Assembly: GCF_026151205.1 (NCBI RefSeq) | Contig: NC_087079.1 | Span: forward strand, 310,001-374,000 | Source: Bolinopsis microptera | Lineage: Eukaryota; Ctenophora; Tentaculata; Lobata; Bolinopsidae | DNA: 64,000 nt | Reading direction: 5' to 3' | In this document: positions 36,564 through 48,750 of the stretch, piece after piece | How positions within the stretch are numbered: the stretch's first letter is position 1 | Layout of the letters: every line of letters starts with the position of its first letter | The notes under the pieces: generated by a model | The model's input: the letters and a program-made list of their open reading frames with translations, nothing else | What the model was told of the DNA's origin: nothing | Database searches by the model: none | Position numbers and translations under genes: made by a program

Positions 36564-39500
36564 GTAAGTTTTATCACATTTACATCAGTCTTCAGCCCAC
36601 CTGTCTTGGCTAATAGTGTACATGTGCAAGCTCGGGCTGGGCAATAGAATCTTTGTAATGATCCGTGATCTCAAGTACCTATTGAGTGAAGGAATTGAAG
36701 GTGTGGTCGGTGATAGACGTTATATTACTCTGTAGCAAAGTGATTTCTGACGTGCTATTTGCGTTCAGCTATACCCGGGTTATCAATTTTTTTCTGGTTT
36801 ATTCAAAGATTTTACCTTGAATTACTTCATACCAAAAATCATGACGTATTCGGTCACAAAGACTTAGTTAGGTAGATGCACTGCACTTAGGAAGCTAACT
36901 TCAAAGATTTTCTATTTCCTTTAGTTCAATATGAAAAGTTTCTTAGGTTACTTATATTTAATTGAATAATATCTCACAGATACTAATACGCGCCCAACTG
37001 TTTGACACAAGACCTGCAGTTGCAGCCGCTCAATATTTTACTAGTTAGAAAACGAAACTCGAAAGCCTTAGCTTTGATTTGGGAAATCTCCGCTTTCGAC
37101 GCCACCTTATTTGCCACATCTAATGAATCGCAAATTTATAAAAGTAAACCTAGCCGTCTATGTTCATAATTTCTCTTGGAGAATTTCTCTTTAGACTCTT
37201 AACTTGCGAACAAATTGAAGCAGCAAACTTTAGGCTAGAAACTTTATTGAATTGAAATAATCATTCCACGTAACAACGTCTTCTTCAGTTCTGTAATAAA
37301 ATTGTTAAACATGTGTAAAAATTAACGACGGAAAGAAATTTAAAATAACATTAAAACAAAAACAGAGAAATAAAATTTACGAAATATGACCCAAAAAATG
37401 TAATTGCAAAAAATGTCAAAACAACAAAAAATACGACAAGAAGAAATGTAAGCTAATACAACTAAATACTGTACTACACATGATACTAAACTAATTAGTA
37501 AACGTAAAACTGGTTGTTCAGAATTCACAGTTCATGTGTAAAAACTAATGATAAAATCAGCACTTAAGCAACGATAACTCGGTTGTCATGGTTACTATCC
37601 AAGATAGTCCTATCAATACAATATTTACTAGTTAAACATCGACTAAATATTTATACAAATAACTCAACTCAGAACGATCATTCATTTCAGGACTTAACCT
37701 CAATATATACATCGCTTCTACAATCTTTCTACGAACAGTTTTACTCTGTAAATCAAGTAACTTAAAAGATAAAACTGGGGTTCGGTTAGGATGTAGAGAT
37801 GCGTAGTGCTGTCCAACCCCATTCTCTGGATGTGCTCTAGGATTCCTAGCAGCCTGTCTGTGCTCCATCAGACGAGCATGGAGGCTTCTCTCAGTTTCCC
37901 CACAGTATCTCTTACCACATAACTCGCAAGTAACTAAGTAAATAGCTCCTTTTGTTGAGCATGTTGTTCCTGTGAGTCTAGGGCAGATCTCACAATTGTT
38001 AGGGTTACCAAGGTCACAAGTCTTCTTATCCAGTGGACGAGAGCGGCAGAAGATGTCCTGTAACTTCTTACCAGGTGTAAAAATAACTCTGATGGGGAGT
38101 TTGTTAGATTTGTTGTAGTTGCGAATCTTATTACAAACTGTTCCAGAGATGAATGGTAAGGTGAGTGGGACAGAGTCAGGTGTGGTTTGACGTCTTCTCC
38201 TAGTCCTCCTGTTCCTTGCGTTATGACTCAGAGGTTGGTGTCTATTTTTCTTTAAGAGATCATCGATGATCTTAACTGAATGATCGAGTTCCTGGGGTCC
38301 TGAGGAAGCAATGGTGGCATTACGGTAGAAGTTCTTCTTACACTCCTCCTTCACTGAGTCCGGGTGGTGTGACTTCTGGTGTAATGTTATCCCCTTGTTC
38401 TGGGTTTTCCTGTAGAATCTGTGGTGCACTTTTCCTTCCTCATCGATCCGGATTTCCGTACTCAGGAACGGGACAAAATCCGCAGGGGTAGACGGGAACT
38501 CGATCTCCCACTTGATTCTGTTATCGGGATCCTGGTCGGCTATGCGTTGTAACATATCCAGTGCTTCTTCTCTGGATTTGGCTAAGGAACCAGCATCATC
38601 TACATACCGTTTGTATAAGAACCGAACAGGGTTACTGATGTAATAACTGTCTAAATATATACTATTACGCTCGAATTTCCACATTCTAATAATCGCTACA
38701 GGAGGGGATGGTCTACAACCCATGAATAAACCTAAAAGTTGTTTATAAAGTCTCCCATTAAATGTAAAATAAGAATTCGTCAAAACTACTGTAAAGATAC
38801 CTCTAATTTCTGATAAACTTAAACAATACGTACTTAACTTACTCCAATGTTCTTCTGCAAATTCAATAACTGTCTCAATACACTCATTGATATTCAAATT
38901 CGTATACAAAGCTGATACATCCGCTGTAAAGAACTGTAAACCTTTAAGTTCACTCTCTGGTAACCTACAGAGGATGTCCAGGTGGCTGTAGATATCGTAC
39001 ATATGAGTAGGTACTTCTCTCAACAAAGGACTGATAATGTCGGTAACTAACCAAGCCAACTTCTCTGTAGGTGAGCCACAACACGATACGATTGGTCTAA
39101 CTTTCATATCCTCCAAGTTGATACGAGAGTAGTCAGTATCAGGTGGGAACTTGTGTGTCTTCACCAGGGTGTACATAGTAGGTAATGTAGAGTACGAGCT
39201 AATAAATATTAATAAATCCTCAATACGTGAGTCTAATTCCATATGGTTACTGCAAATAGTCCGCCACAACCTATTACACTCTGATTCAATATCTGCACAT
39301 TTCTTGTTAATTTGATTCTGATACGTTATAGGAGTAGGTCGTTGAACAGGTCTGCGTACTCCGTAACTCGAACGGGTGGGCTCTACCCATTCGTAGACTC
39401 CAGAAGTGCTCTTGTTCAGGTGTTCGATCGTTAGCGTCCGGTACGTATCAACACTAGTCACGACAAACTCGCCACACTTATCAGACTTCGAGATGTGAAT

Positions 39501-42500
39501 GTTCGGTCTTTCCTTGAGAGTACGTAGTCCAGTTCGCTGATTAAAAGTGAGGTTTGATGGTGGCTGGATATCTGGTGCTCTCAGGATGCTCATCATAAAC
39601 CGGTTGAACAATTTCAAGTCCATCTCGAGTTGTGGATCTTCGTTCGGTGGTGCAGGGATGTAGGGTCGTTGAAACGGGCATTTCTTCTTGCGTGCTTGCC
39701 TGTACAAAGAATCTAACTGTCCTGGGTTCAGAGCTTCGTTAGGTTCGTTGGATTCGTTGTTACGTTTCCATCTGCACTTATACGCACATTCAGTCAAGTT
39801 CACTTCAACCTCTTTTATCAACGATTCATCCACTTTCCGAGGTAATGCGAATTGCTTCCTCAGGACCCCAGGAATTGCTTCCTCAGGACCCCAGGAACTC
39901 GATCATTCAGTTAAGATCATCGATGATCTCTTAAAGAAAAATAGACACCAACCTCTGAGTCATAACGCAAGGAACAGGAGGACTAGGAGAAGACGTCAAA
40001 CCACACCTGACTCTGTCCCACTCACCTTACCATTCATCTCTGGAACAGTTTGTAATAAGATTCGCAACTACATCAAATCTAACAAACTCCCCATCAGAGT
40101 TATTTTTACACCTGGTAAGAAGTTACAGGACATCTTCTGCCGCTCTCGTCCACTGGATAAGAAGACTTGTGACCTTGGTAACCCTAACAATTGTGAGATC
40201 TGCCCTAGACTCACAGGAACAACATGCTCAACAAAAGGAGCTATTTACTTAGTTATTTGCAAGTTATGTGGTAAGAGATACTGTGGGGAAACTGAGAGAA
40301 GCCTCCATGCTCGTCTGATGGAGCACAGACAGGCTGCTAGGAATCCTAGAGCACATCCAGAGAATGGGGTTGGACAGCACTACGCATCTCTACATCCTAA
40401 CCGAACCCCAGTTTTATCTTTTAAATTACTTGATTTACAGAGTAAAACTGTTCGTAGAAAGATTGTAGAAGCGATGTATATATTGAGGTTAAGTCCTGAA
40501 ATGAATGATCGTTCTGAGTTGAGTTATTTGTATAAATATTTAGTCGATGTTTAACTAGTAAATATTGTATTGATAGGACTATCTTGGATAGTAACCATGA
40601 CAACCGAGTTATCGTTGCTTAAGTGCTGATTTTATCATTAGTTTTTACACATGAACTGTGAATTCTGAACAACCAGTTTTACGTTTACTAATTAGTTTAG
40701 TATCATGTGTAGTACAGTATTTAGTTGTATTAGCTTACATTTCTTCTTGTCGTATTTTTTGTTGTTTTGACATTTTTTGCAATTACATTTTTTGGGTCAT
40801 ATTTCGTAAATTTTATTTCTCTGTTTTTGTTTTAATGTTATTTTAAATTTCTTTCCGTCGTTAATTTTTACACATGTTTAACAATTTTATTACAGAACTG
40901 AAGAAGACGTTGTTACGTGGAATGATTATTTCAATTCAATAAAGTTTCTAGCCTAAAGTTTGCTGCTTCAATTTGTTCGCAAGTTAAGAGTCTAAAGAGA
41001 AATTCTCCAAGAGAAATTAAGTTCAAATGCGACTCATAAATATAGCCCCCTTGAACTATGTCTATGTTCATGTTTCTGATTCTTATCATACCAAATTAGG
41101 AGATGAGTTTGAGGCGACATTACGACAGTATACACTTATCGTATAACCATGATTAGAGACCGCGGCGGTTTAGTTAAGTCGTAAGAATCCGCAAATCTTA
41201 TATCTTATCAGATCGACATAAAGTCACTGGTTTAAGGAATATGATTGCTGTTTTACGTGGTATTTTACTGCCCCGACGTTATATTTCGATCACAAGAGGT
41301 CCAGGGCCGGGGTAAATAGTGGTAAAAATATCGAACCCAAGAGTGGCCCAACGCACAGAAGCTCCACAGAATATAGAAACTGTGTTCAAGAGTAAACTTG
41401 CCCTTAATAACTCTTGGGATAACCATTTCCTGTCATCCCAATATTCATCTACAATTTTTATCGATACTAACTACTAAGTCCTAACTAGATTTTAACTTTT
41501 TAATTTCATATATAAATATTGGTGCAATGTGTTCATTTAGGCAGAACTTGTACGTATTACATAACTACATAACTTCTAGACCAAATATTTCATTACCAAA
41601 AGCCGTTGAGCATAAATTAAAGATGCGACACGGACATCTTTAATCTTTAATACAGAACTGAAAATAATTATCATGATTAGATTTTATGATTGAGAAGCTG
41701 TACCGTAAATTGCTCGCAGAAATAGTCCATCTTTCCGAGTCCGAACCGGCGAACCTGGCAAGTGTTCCTGCGTATTATAACTACAAGTACTTACATTTCT
41801 TATGCAATCACTTACCAGCCACCTAGGTTCCAGACTCCAGACTCTCATATCTGGTCTGTTGAAACTATATAAGACACCGATCAGTCACTAATCAGTCACT
41901 ATTTCAGTGCATTTCGGGGACGACATCTCAATTGCCAAGTCACAGTTGTACAGCATCATCACCAAGGCGAGGAACTGCGCTCACCCTCAAACAAAGCTCA
42001 TCACCATGCTGGTTAAGAACCTGATCCCAGATTACGAGGGGAAGAGTTACACTCGCCTGGATCCTAGTCACACCAACATCCTGCGGAGTAAGTTGCTTGC
42101 GGAGTGAGCTGTTCAATCAATGAATGCACAAAGTAATCTGCTAGATCATGCTCCTTGAATAATTATTCCTTTTTCATACTGTAGCAAATTCGCCAAAATT
42201 GAAGTGATCTTTCATGTACAACGAAACGGAAAGTTTCTAATGATTGAAATCGCAATTGCGTTCTCGGCGTATTAGATTGGGACTAGATTATAAAAACGCG
42301 ATTAGCGGAAGAGAAGATAGGACTCTTTTTACAGCTCAACTGTACTTTTTTATTCACAATCCTCGATGTAAATATGTATCATGGATTATTTTACTAATTC
42401 AGATAACTGTTCAGGTTTATATTTCACTGTATTCCCGGTGGATGTTGATGACAATGTTGTAGATGATGATATGCGGGAGCGAATTAAGACACGTATTGAG

Positions 42501-43266
42501 GAGGAGATATGGCAGAAGCTCAAGGTGCGTCAATTTGCCGCTCTTTAATATCAGTCTGATGCAAGTTTAAAGTCGCTCAATGCCATGCCAGTTTAATGTG
42601 CTTTTAACACCTTTTATGCATATACAGTTCAATATTCAGCTGATATATATATATATAGTTTAATTGCTCAGTTTCAAGCTAGATAAGTATATAATATTCT
42701 TAGTTAAATTACTCAACTTCCATCCACCATATTAACCCAGGTAACAATAACGGATTGTTGTCGTAAAGCAAAGCCGAAGCCAGCAGTGCCAGCAAGTACC
42801 ACCTACTACCCCACCCACGTACCTCTCCCCACCATCTCCGCCTCCGGGAGCCGGAGTCTTTCTCCCAACCTCACTCAGGCTATAAACTCTCACATCTTCA
42901 GGTAATTATATCCTGGTTATAATGTCTTCATGTAGACTTTGCTCTTGTTGCGTTTTACCTGCACAAGTGCACATATTTAACACTTTAACAGAGATGTCAG
43001 GGTTAAGTTAAGAACAAAGTTAAAGTTTTAGACGTGAGTCTTCAGGACCTCTCCCAAGTCCTAACATACTAACTTACCTCGTGACCTCCCGTCCTGTCGA
43101 GACTGCTTGACATGACTCTAATAATACCAACAATTTAACTAACAGATGGTATCATTTCAGCACACTGTCTCACCAGTCGTTCAATGCTGCCACAACCCTC
43201 GCCATGTCCAACCCCTCTGCTCTATCCATGGTTAACACCATCAAAACAGAGGGCAACCACCATTAG
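36431..43266 (+). CDS. Five-exon gene, 3' part; putative BEN-domain-like nuclear protein
   Basis: Exons 36431-36563, 41908-42087, 42415-42524, 42741-42901 and 43161-43266 join in consistent phase through GT-AG introns to give 229 codons and a stop. The middle (ISIAKSQLYSIITKARN... TKLITMLVKNLIP, GKSYTRLDPSHTNILRS) has the spacing of a BEN domain: helix, a leucine-rich helix ending before a Pro, then a basic segment and LD/P helix. An acidic segment follows (VDVDDNVVDDD), then an amphipathic charged helix, a Ser/Pro-rich linker and a C-terminal IKTE, a SUMO-acceptor-like motif. This suggests a DNA-binding regulator, but the family call is tentative. The N-terminus lies upstream and was not found. 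Intron 1 (36564-41907) holds the Penelope-like element. Confidence 0.65.
37632..39833 (-). CDS. Penelope-like reverse transcriptase with GIY-YIG endonuclease (5'-truncated)
   Basis: 733 codons. RT motifs: MKVRPIVS (about 243-250), FFTADVSALYTNL with D305, GLFMGCRPSPP, and the catalytic YVDD (410-413), then PFLSTEIRID. A basic linker RNRRTRRRRQ (541-550) is followed by a Cys cluster (C606, C614, C617) and a GIY-YIG nuclease: AIYLVTCELCG then RYCGETERSLHARLMEHR. This domain order defines the endonuclease-bearing Penelope-like elements. The frame opens with GTG and stays open upstream into the junction with the inverted copy, and the first in-frame ATG is about residue 71, so the true N-terminus has been lost. 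The catalytic residues look intact. Confidence 0.88.
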   Translation of the reverse strand: MDESLIKEVEVNLTECAYKCRWKRNNESNEPNEALNPGQLDSLYRQARKKKCPFQRPYIPAPPNEDPQLEMDLKLFNRFMMSILRAPDIQPPSNLTFNQRTGLRTLKERPNIHISKSDKCGEFVVTSVDTYRTLTIEHLNKSTSGVYEWVEPTRSSYGVRRPVQRPTPITYQNQINKKCADIESECNRLWRTICSNHMELDSRIEDLLIFISSYSTLPTMYTLVKTHKFPPDTDYSRINLEDMKVRPIVSCCGSPTEKLAWLVTDIISPLLREVPTHMYDIYSHLDILCRLPESELKGLQFFTADVSALYTNLNINECIETVIEFAEEHWSKLSTYCLSLSEIRGIFTVVLTNSYFTFNGRLYKQLLGLFMGCRPSPPVAIIRMWKFERNSIYLDSYYISNPVRFLYKRYVDDAGSLAKSREEALDMLQRIADQDPDNRIKWEIEFPSTPADFVPFLSTEIRIDEEGKVHHRFYRKTQNKGITLHQKSHHPDSVKEECKKNFYRNATIASSGPQELDHSVKIIDDLLKKNRHQPLSHNARNRRTRRRRQTTPDSVPLTLPFISGTVCNKIRNYNKSNKLPIRVIFTPGKKLQDIFCRSRPLDKKTCDLGNPNNCEICPRLTGTTCSTKGAIYLVTCELCGKRYCGETERSLHARLMEHRQAARNPRAHPENGVGQHYASLHPNRTPVLSFKLLDLQSKTVRRKIVEAMYILRLSPEMNDRSELSYLYKYLVDV
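39874..41019 (+). pseudogene. Inverted partial Penelope-like copy (GIY-YIG part and 3' UTR)
   Basis: It is a near-exact inverted copy of 37168-38312. The frame from about 39883 to 40554 encodes the basic linker, Cys cluster and GIY-YIG domain with a few replacements relative to the main copy (IYLVICKLCG versus IYLVTCELCG; NYIKSN versus NYNKSN). It lacks the RT. The upstream in-frame portion (39688-39850) is antisense to the main ORF and has no meaning as protein. Confidence 0.85.
41908..42087 (+). CDS. Exon b of the BEN-like gene
   Basis: Acceptor CACTATTTCAG, donor CGGA|GTAAGT. It encodes HFGDDISIAKSQLYS through NILR, the core of the putative BEN domain. A read-through reaches a stop at 42105, but the donor is strong and the next exon restores frame. 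Confidence 0.7.
42415..42524 (+). CDS. Exon c of the BEN-like gene
   Basis: Acceptor CTGTTCAG, donor CTCAAG|GTGCGT. It encodes LYFTVFPVDVDDNVVDDDM and a charged helix RERIKTRIEEEIWQKLK. Confidence 0.65.
42741..42901 (+). CDS. Exon d of the BEN-like gene
   Basis: Acceptor TTAACCCAG, donor TTCAG|GTAATT. It encodes a basic start (VTITDCCRKAKPKP) and a Ser/Thr/Pro-rich low-complexity linker ending NSHIF. Confidence 0.65.
43161..43266 (+). CDS. Last exon of the BEN-like gene
   Basis: Acceptor ATCATTTCAG. It encodes TLSHQSFNAATTLAMSN through IKTEGNHH and the stop TAG. An AATAAA follows at 43507-43512. Confidence 0.65.
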
Positions 43267-43398
43267 CACGTGTCTCACCTGATGTCCTTATTTGGTCATC
43301 CTCAGTGCGGTGTTGAACACAGAGTTGTACAACCCTGCTGCTGATTTTCTCAACTCACCGCTCCCCGATACAATCACGTGACCTTTGTTTCCCCCGCA

Positions 43399-43737
43399 TG
43401 ACGTCATTACAGACATGAACTTATCTTGATGACGTCATCATGACACGTGACGTCATTAATATGATGTTGTTTTGCCCGTCAAATAACCCGAAGGAATGAA
43501 CGCAGGAATAAAAAGTAAACGGACTGGTGCCGGTTAGTTGCTGGTTCATTGCTGTGTTGTAGGGGAGATCAGACTTGAAAATCACTGCTGGGACAGCTGT
43601 CCCCAGTATCCGATAGGTGGGTTGGTTTTGGGTTTATCCGTAGGTCTAGATTTGGAAAATTAAACTCGGCTGATCGGCAGATGGGAACCAATCATCGATT
43701 TTTTAATCGTGTGACGTCATTTCTCCGCGTGACGTCA
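43399..43737. promoter_or_regulatory. Cluster of five TGACGTCA palindromes
   Basis: Perfect octamers lie at 43399-43406, 43430-43437, 43448-43455, 43712-43719 and 43730-43737, just downstream of the BEN-like gene's stop codon. TGACGTCA is the full CRE bound by CREB/ATF bZIP factors. It could be an enhancer, or the promoter of a transcript running the other way. Confidence 0.55.
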
Positions 43738-43884
43738 TCAAATCTATTTTTCGTATGTATGGTTACCTACTGATTTTCAGATTATACACATCTTATTTTC
43801 GATCAGCCGGTGTGAATGAAGTCTCAGTGTGTATTATATGTGGCATAATTCTCATAAATTATGCAGATGATGGAGAGTATCACA

Positions 43885-43962
43885 ATTAGTAATTCTCAGC
43901 CAATTACTTAATTAGTAATTCTCAGCCAATTACTTAATTAGTAATTCTCAGCCAATTACTCG
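43885..43962 (+). repeat. 26-bp tandem repeat, three units
   Basis: ATTAGTAATTCTCAGCCAAT followed by TACTTA is repeated three times in a row; the last unit ends TACTCG. Non-coding. Confidence 0.9.
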
Positions 43963-46900
43963 ATTACTCTTTTCTTATAATTCGGTGTCTCTCTAAATAT
44001 ACGTGTGCTCTATTGTTAATTATGTTTTTACTATTTTGATAGTGCTTAAAACTAGTTTATACTCGACACTAAACTCTGCTAAACCTTAATGTTAAGTGTT
44101 TCTGATGTAAAAGGGGGCTGCGCTAAGAATTATCCTTTACGAGGTGCAATTAATCTACTAATTACGTAACTATAGATTAGGTTAGGTTTGTTTTGGACTA
44201 AAATAATTAAAATATATTTTCTAAAATATCTTAAATAATTTTTTTTCTTGTTTCTAGGTAACTGTTAAAATGAAGACAGTGTTTTAGTTTGTAAAAATTA
44301 TACGATCCTGTTTTCAAACGCTTGCTCGAGAAGCGGGATTCTTGTTAATAAGATTAATGATTGTATTTCAATAAATTCTTGGTAATATAATATATTTTGA
44401 AAAATTGTGTTTAAGTAAAATTGTCAGAATTTGAGCGTTGTGAATTGTCAGAATTATAAATTATTTATTGTTTAATTTATGTGTATCTCGCAAAATTATT
44501 GATTGTATTATAGATTTCGATGGAGTATATATAATCCGATATTGCTATTATATTTTTGATAGACTTTAAAATAACCAATTTATTAGGTGGGAAGGCGTAT
44601 ACAGTCCCTTCAAAGCATTTCAAATTTTCCTACTCAACATTGTTTGATAGGAAAAATAAACCGAACAACGCGATATTTTCCGTGCAACAAAAATGTACTA
44701 AATTTTGTCAGGGACTGTAAAATCCTACTTCAGTTATCTCAAACTGCAAATATATTTGCAAAACAAAATCTAGCCGAATGATCTCTCTTTTTATCATATT
44801 ATAATGTATATTGTATGATTTTATAGGCATCTTTAAAATTGTTAATTCTCTCATTTTTACAGCAGTTCTTACTTAACTAAAACGCATGCTTCTTTTTAGC
44901 TACTAAAATTTGCTAAGATTTTTATGGGTTATAAATTCAGCTTATGTATAATATTGTGCGTGTCTCGAATTTTAGTTATTTTTCGTATTGAATAAAACGA
45001 TTTACTAAACATCCTTTACCTTCATGTATACTTATTACTTATTAAAACCTATCGTTACTTTATATCAATTGTGATCAAGTTTATTCTTAAGCGTAAACCT
45101 AATACGATATAGTAGAACTTAAGCACTAAAGTGATTTAGTCTATTCTGTAAAATGTGGACTCTATTGAAAGATCTCGTGTGAATTGTAGTACTATATGTT
45201 TTAAATTGGAAGTTGATATTATCATTGTAGTCTCATATTTTCGAATCAGGCTATTTGTTCTCAGTTTTTTATTGAGGAACCCCATCTTTCACATTTGCTG
45301 GTTGTTTAATAACAGAAGAAGGGATCTCCAGATGTGTGCGGATATAATTAATGTGTTAAGTGGTATAATATTATAATTATGTATGATATGCACACTTTGT
45401 TGTGGCTGTCAGCGGAATTGCAAAAATTTACGGTGTTTATTAGAATTTTTCATTTGCACAATCACGCCTGGTGAAGACACTGTCACGGCCTGATGAAGCC
45501 ACTGTCACACTCATTAACGGTGTCATACTGGTCATGTTGTCACGGTAATGCTACGCTTTAAGTAGCCTTATCTTTTACTTGTTTATTCGAGATAATGATA
45601 TAATCTGTTAAATCCGGAGGAAAAGTCATGATGAACACACTGATCTATTACTTAATAAAAGTAAGGGAACTAGGTGCGATTTAGCACCCTCAATATGGTC
45701 TTATTGCACTGATGACCGTTCTATAAGATACAAGGAAGAATGAACGCCCCATGATTACATTTACAGTTTATGAGCGGGCCCTTTGTGCGTTATGTAAATA
45801 TGGTGAGGAACAGTTTCAAGTCCGACCACTTATTTAAATCAGACAGGGGCGTGTGAAGATATTCTGCTGTGTAGAAAGTCGAAACGTGCGCTACAGAATA
45901 TAAATTGAAATATCGAACGTGAAAGTGAAACTGCAAGAAATTGTGTTATGGTTGCCAAAAGCTGGAGAATTTCGTCGCATAGATCGCTTTAAATCAAATA
46001 AGCCGTAGTTCAGGTGTTTTCCTGGAAACCAGTGTCCAGTACTATCACAGAACTAGAAATAGGTGAAAGGTGAGAGGTGACCTTCCTCCGTGAGATGTGT
46101 GTGTGAGAGAGTGGTGATGCAGTCACTGCACGTGCAGAATTCAGCAGAATATAATTGTAACCCATTTTTATGTCCTTACTCTGGGTAAGGAGTGTGTTGT
46201 ACGTGTCGGTACAGTGGAATAACAGAAACAGCACCCACAAGCCAGTACCCACTCCAGTGAACTAGTGTGATAATTTCCGGTGGTAAGTTGAGAGTTGCAG
46301 AATTTATATCACTCAAACTTGGATAACTGTGAGATAAAATTACTTAAAAAGGGCCTTCCTTCGACCTACAACATTAAAAACATCGGTACTCCTAGATCAT
46401 GAATGTTTTTCCTCCCGACGTTTACACTATTTTCCTGTTAATGATCGCAAAATAGTTATGTTCCCTTTAGCGATCCTGTGTGTTAAATATTACATGTCTT
46501 ACTAAACCACATACCTAAAATAGTTGTACAGAACAGCCGGCCGGTCATCAAAAATTGCTCAAAAAGAAGAAGTTCTAAAATTAATTTAAGATTCATTTCT
46601 TACTACGATTATTCTATTTTTTGTTACCTAAAAAACACTTAAAAAAAGAGCAATTTTTGGGGGATCGGTGCTAAATACAGTTGCTATCTTGAAGTTTTTA
46701 AAAGTTTAGTGTAAATTACTAAAATACCTTTATACATTTTGTTTCTTCCTAAAACCCGTCTTAGAGTACTACCTTTGTGATTACAGTCCAATATAAGAAG
46801 CATATATTATGTACTGGTGTGTTCTTGTAGAGCTCCCAACTCTCAACGGCTCAATTTATCATCTGAGGTTTTCCTTCCCCGTGTGCAATTTTTCACTCTT

Positions 46901-48136
46901 ATAAAGATCGATTTAGAGAAGAAAACCTAGGATGGAGATTTGGCCGTAAAACTGTGCCTCCGTTTAGAATTTCTTGATTCTATAAAATTCAAATCATTAT
47001 CATTCCTTGGTCTCTATAACCAATAAGCATACTTTTTTACTCCAAAAAAGTAAAACAAAGATAAACGAAGGCTCTGTTTAAATGTTTTGTTATCAATCAA
47101 GATGCTATTTTTCAAAATGGAAGAGTATTGTGATGAAGCAAGGATGGCGGTTGCTATTATATTTGAAAATGTAAAATCCCGTGTCTTTTGTAAAATATTT
47201 CAAATATTATGATGATCTTCCTTTTCTCAGCTGAAAAAATTCTTGGGAAACTTCACGAATTATATGTGATGATTTGGCAAAAATGTATAATCCACAAATT
47301 ATCCTAAAATTGCAGAAATTGTAATTTTAGTTGTAGCAACTCCCATTAGACACGGGCATCGTAAAATTATATTTAAATTTCTAAATCTTTTAGTTTTAAT
47401 CGTGGGTAGAATGCAAGGGTTACCAATTCTTTTATTTAATGAGAGCTTAAAAGAAGAAAGCCAGAGGCTGTTACAAATGTTGTCTCCCTCGATATCATCG
47501 TGTAATGACACTGGCCAATATTCGTCATTCTGAATGGTGATCGTGTTTTTAGGTCTAATATTTATCTGATTAAGATTTATGTTTTTGGACCTAGTAATTC
47601 AGTCTCTCGGCTTTCTGGATATATTGAAGAAAAAATGTTTAATTTCTGTTTATCAATTGTAAAAACAGCTTCGCTGTGTTAGGATGAGTTTCACTGCTTT
47701 CATACCTTTTTGATCCACCAGACAAACAAAAACTCTCACTCTCCACTAGTCAGTGTGCTTTTTGATCCTCAATTTATTCAGAAATCCCTTTTTCCCGGCA
47801 CGCTTTGTAGGTCCATCTGTATTAAATCTCTTTGAAATGAGAGTTTGATAGCTGCACACCACTCCTTGTGTCTCTGGTACCTCGCATTATCTTGCGAGGA
47901 CGGGGCTATTGTTATATTTCCATTCTCCGACCTATGATATCACACTGTTCCCCACTGACACCATTGTTGTGTCCGTGACCAGTACATCTGGACTCACTCA
48001 CTAACCCCTCGCCGTCCTGGACACACAAACACCGCTATTGTCCCTCTGTTCAGTAATTCCACGCTGGGGGAGGCGACCCTTTCATTGGACAATCAGCCGG
48101 CTACATTTCCAAATCTCATATATCAACTTAATAACC
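43963..48136. other. Intergenic AT-rich tract between the BEN-like and BTF3 genes
   Basis: Only short frames; no exon or element recognised. Parts near 44100-45000 could be an extended 3' UTR (AATAAA near 44371 and 44990). Confidence 0.4.
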
Positions 48137-48750
48137 CCAGAATGTGTGTGTGTCTGTCTGTGTGTCTGTCTGTGTGTAATTTCCGAACGGTTATACAAAA
48201 AAAACAGTAATAGTTACGGGACTGGTTTTTTTGGTATAGTCCCGACAAAACTCTGATGAAGCCCATAAGCAAATTTTTTTTAAATCGGCCGATGGTAAGT
48301 GGTTTAATTGATGGTTTTGTACCACAAAATATGTTCCATAAAATGGCTTGAGAAGAACGGCAAGAGTTACGGGGCTAGCTCTCTCTCTCTCTCTCTCTGC
48401 ATATGTAGCGTATATATTACATGGCGTATATATTACATGGTCATATGATACTATAAACTTATTAGGGGAGGGAGTGCTCAAACGGTCTGTTTGGACTGTA
48501 GAGAGAGTTCATACTTTCATACGACATGTAATGCATGTTCACAAATATGATAGGCTGGTGTGGTGCAGGGTTAATTTCTATTGATTATTGATTAAGAATT
48601 ACTATTTTTTAAGCATACTATTGGATACGTGAGGGCACTTCGAATACAATTGCTCGCCTAATCCGGGTTTTGACTCAGCGGGTAATTACTCCTACCCTTT
48701 TTAACTGCGGCAGTGAAATCCCGGCCGTAGGCCGGGTTACACTAGTAAAG
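48137..48750 (+). repeat. Interspersed repeat family, copy 2
   Basis: It has the same ordered blocks as 34177-34620 (CCAGAATGTGTGTGTGTC, AATTTCCGAACGG, GGGACTGGTTTTTT, GAAGCCCATAAGC, GGCCG..GGCCGGGTTACACTAGTA). It is longer than copy 1, with a (TC)n stretch near 48380. It lies about 400 bp upstream of the BTF3 start codon. Confidence 0.65.

Larger units (their letters stand above)
37168..41059 (-). mobile_element. Penelope-like element with inverted partial second copy, 3.9 kb
   Basis: It is flanked by a perfect 12-bp target duplication GTCTATGTTCAT (37156-37167 and 41060-41071). A minus-strand copy carries the RT/GIY-YIG ORF. Its last 1,145 bp (37168-38312) are repeated head-to-head as a plus-strand copy (39874-41019). 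The junction duplicates about 22 bp containing ATTGCTTCCTCAGGACCCC (39852 and 39874). A further 40 bp (41020-41059) precede the right duplication. Inverted partial copies of this kind are known in Penelope-like elements and suggest template jumping during insertion. It sits in intron 1 of the BEN-like gene. Confidence 0.85.

Noticed and set aside
39688-39850. N-terminal part of the 288-codon plus-strand frame
   Set aside because: It is antisense to the main Penelope-like ORF; only the part from about 39883 is homologous to the GIY-YIG region.
40658-40846. Identical 62-codon frames at 37340-37528 (minus) and 40658-40846 (plus)
   Set aside because: They fall in the duplicated 3' UTR of the Penelope-like element; duplication alone explains the identity.
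48038-48584. Short frames at 48038-48256, 48191-48481 and 48348-48584
   Set aside because: They overlap the interspersed repeat and its TG and TC microsatellites; no coding signal.
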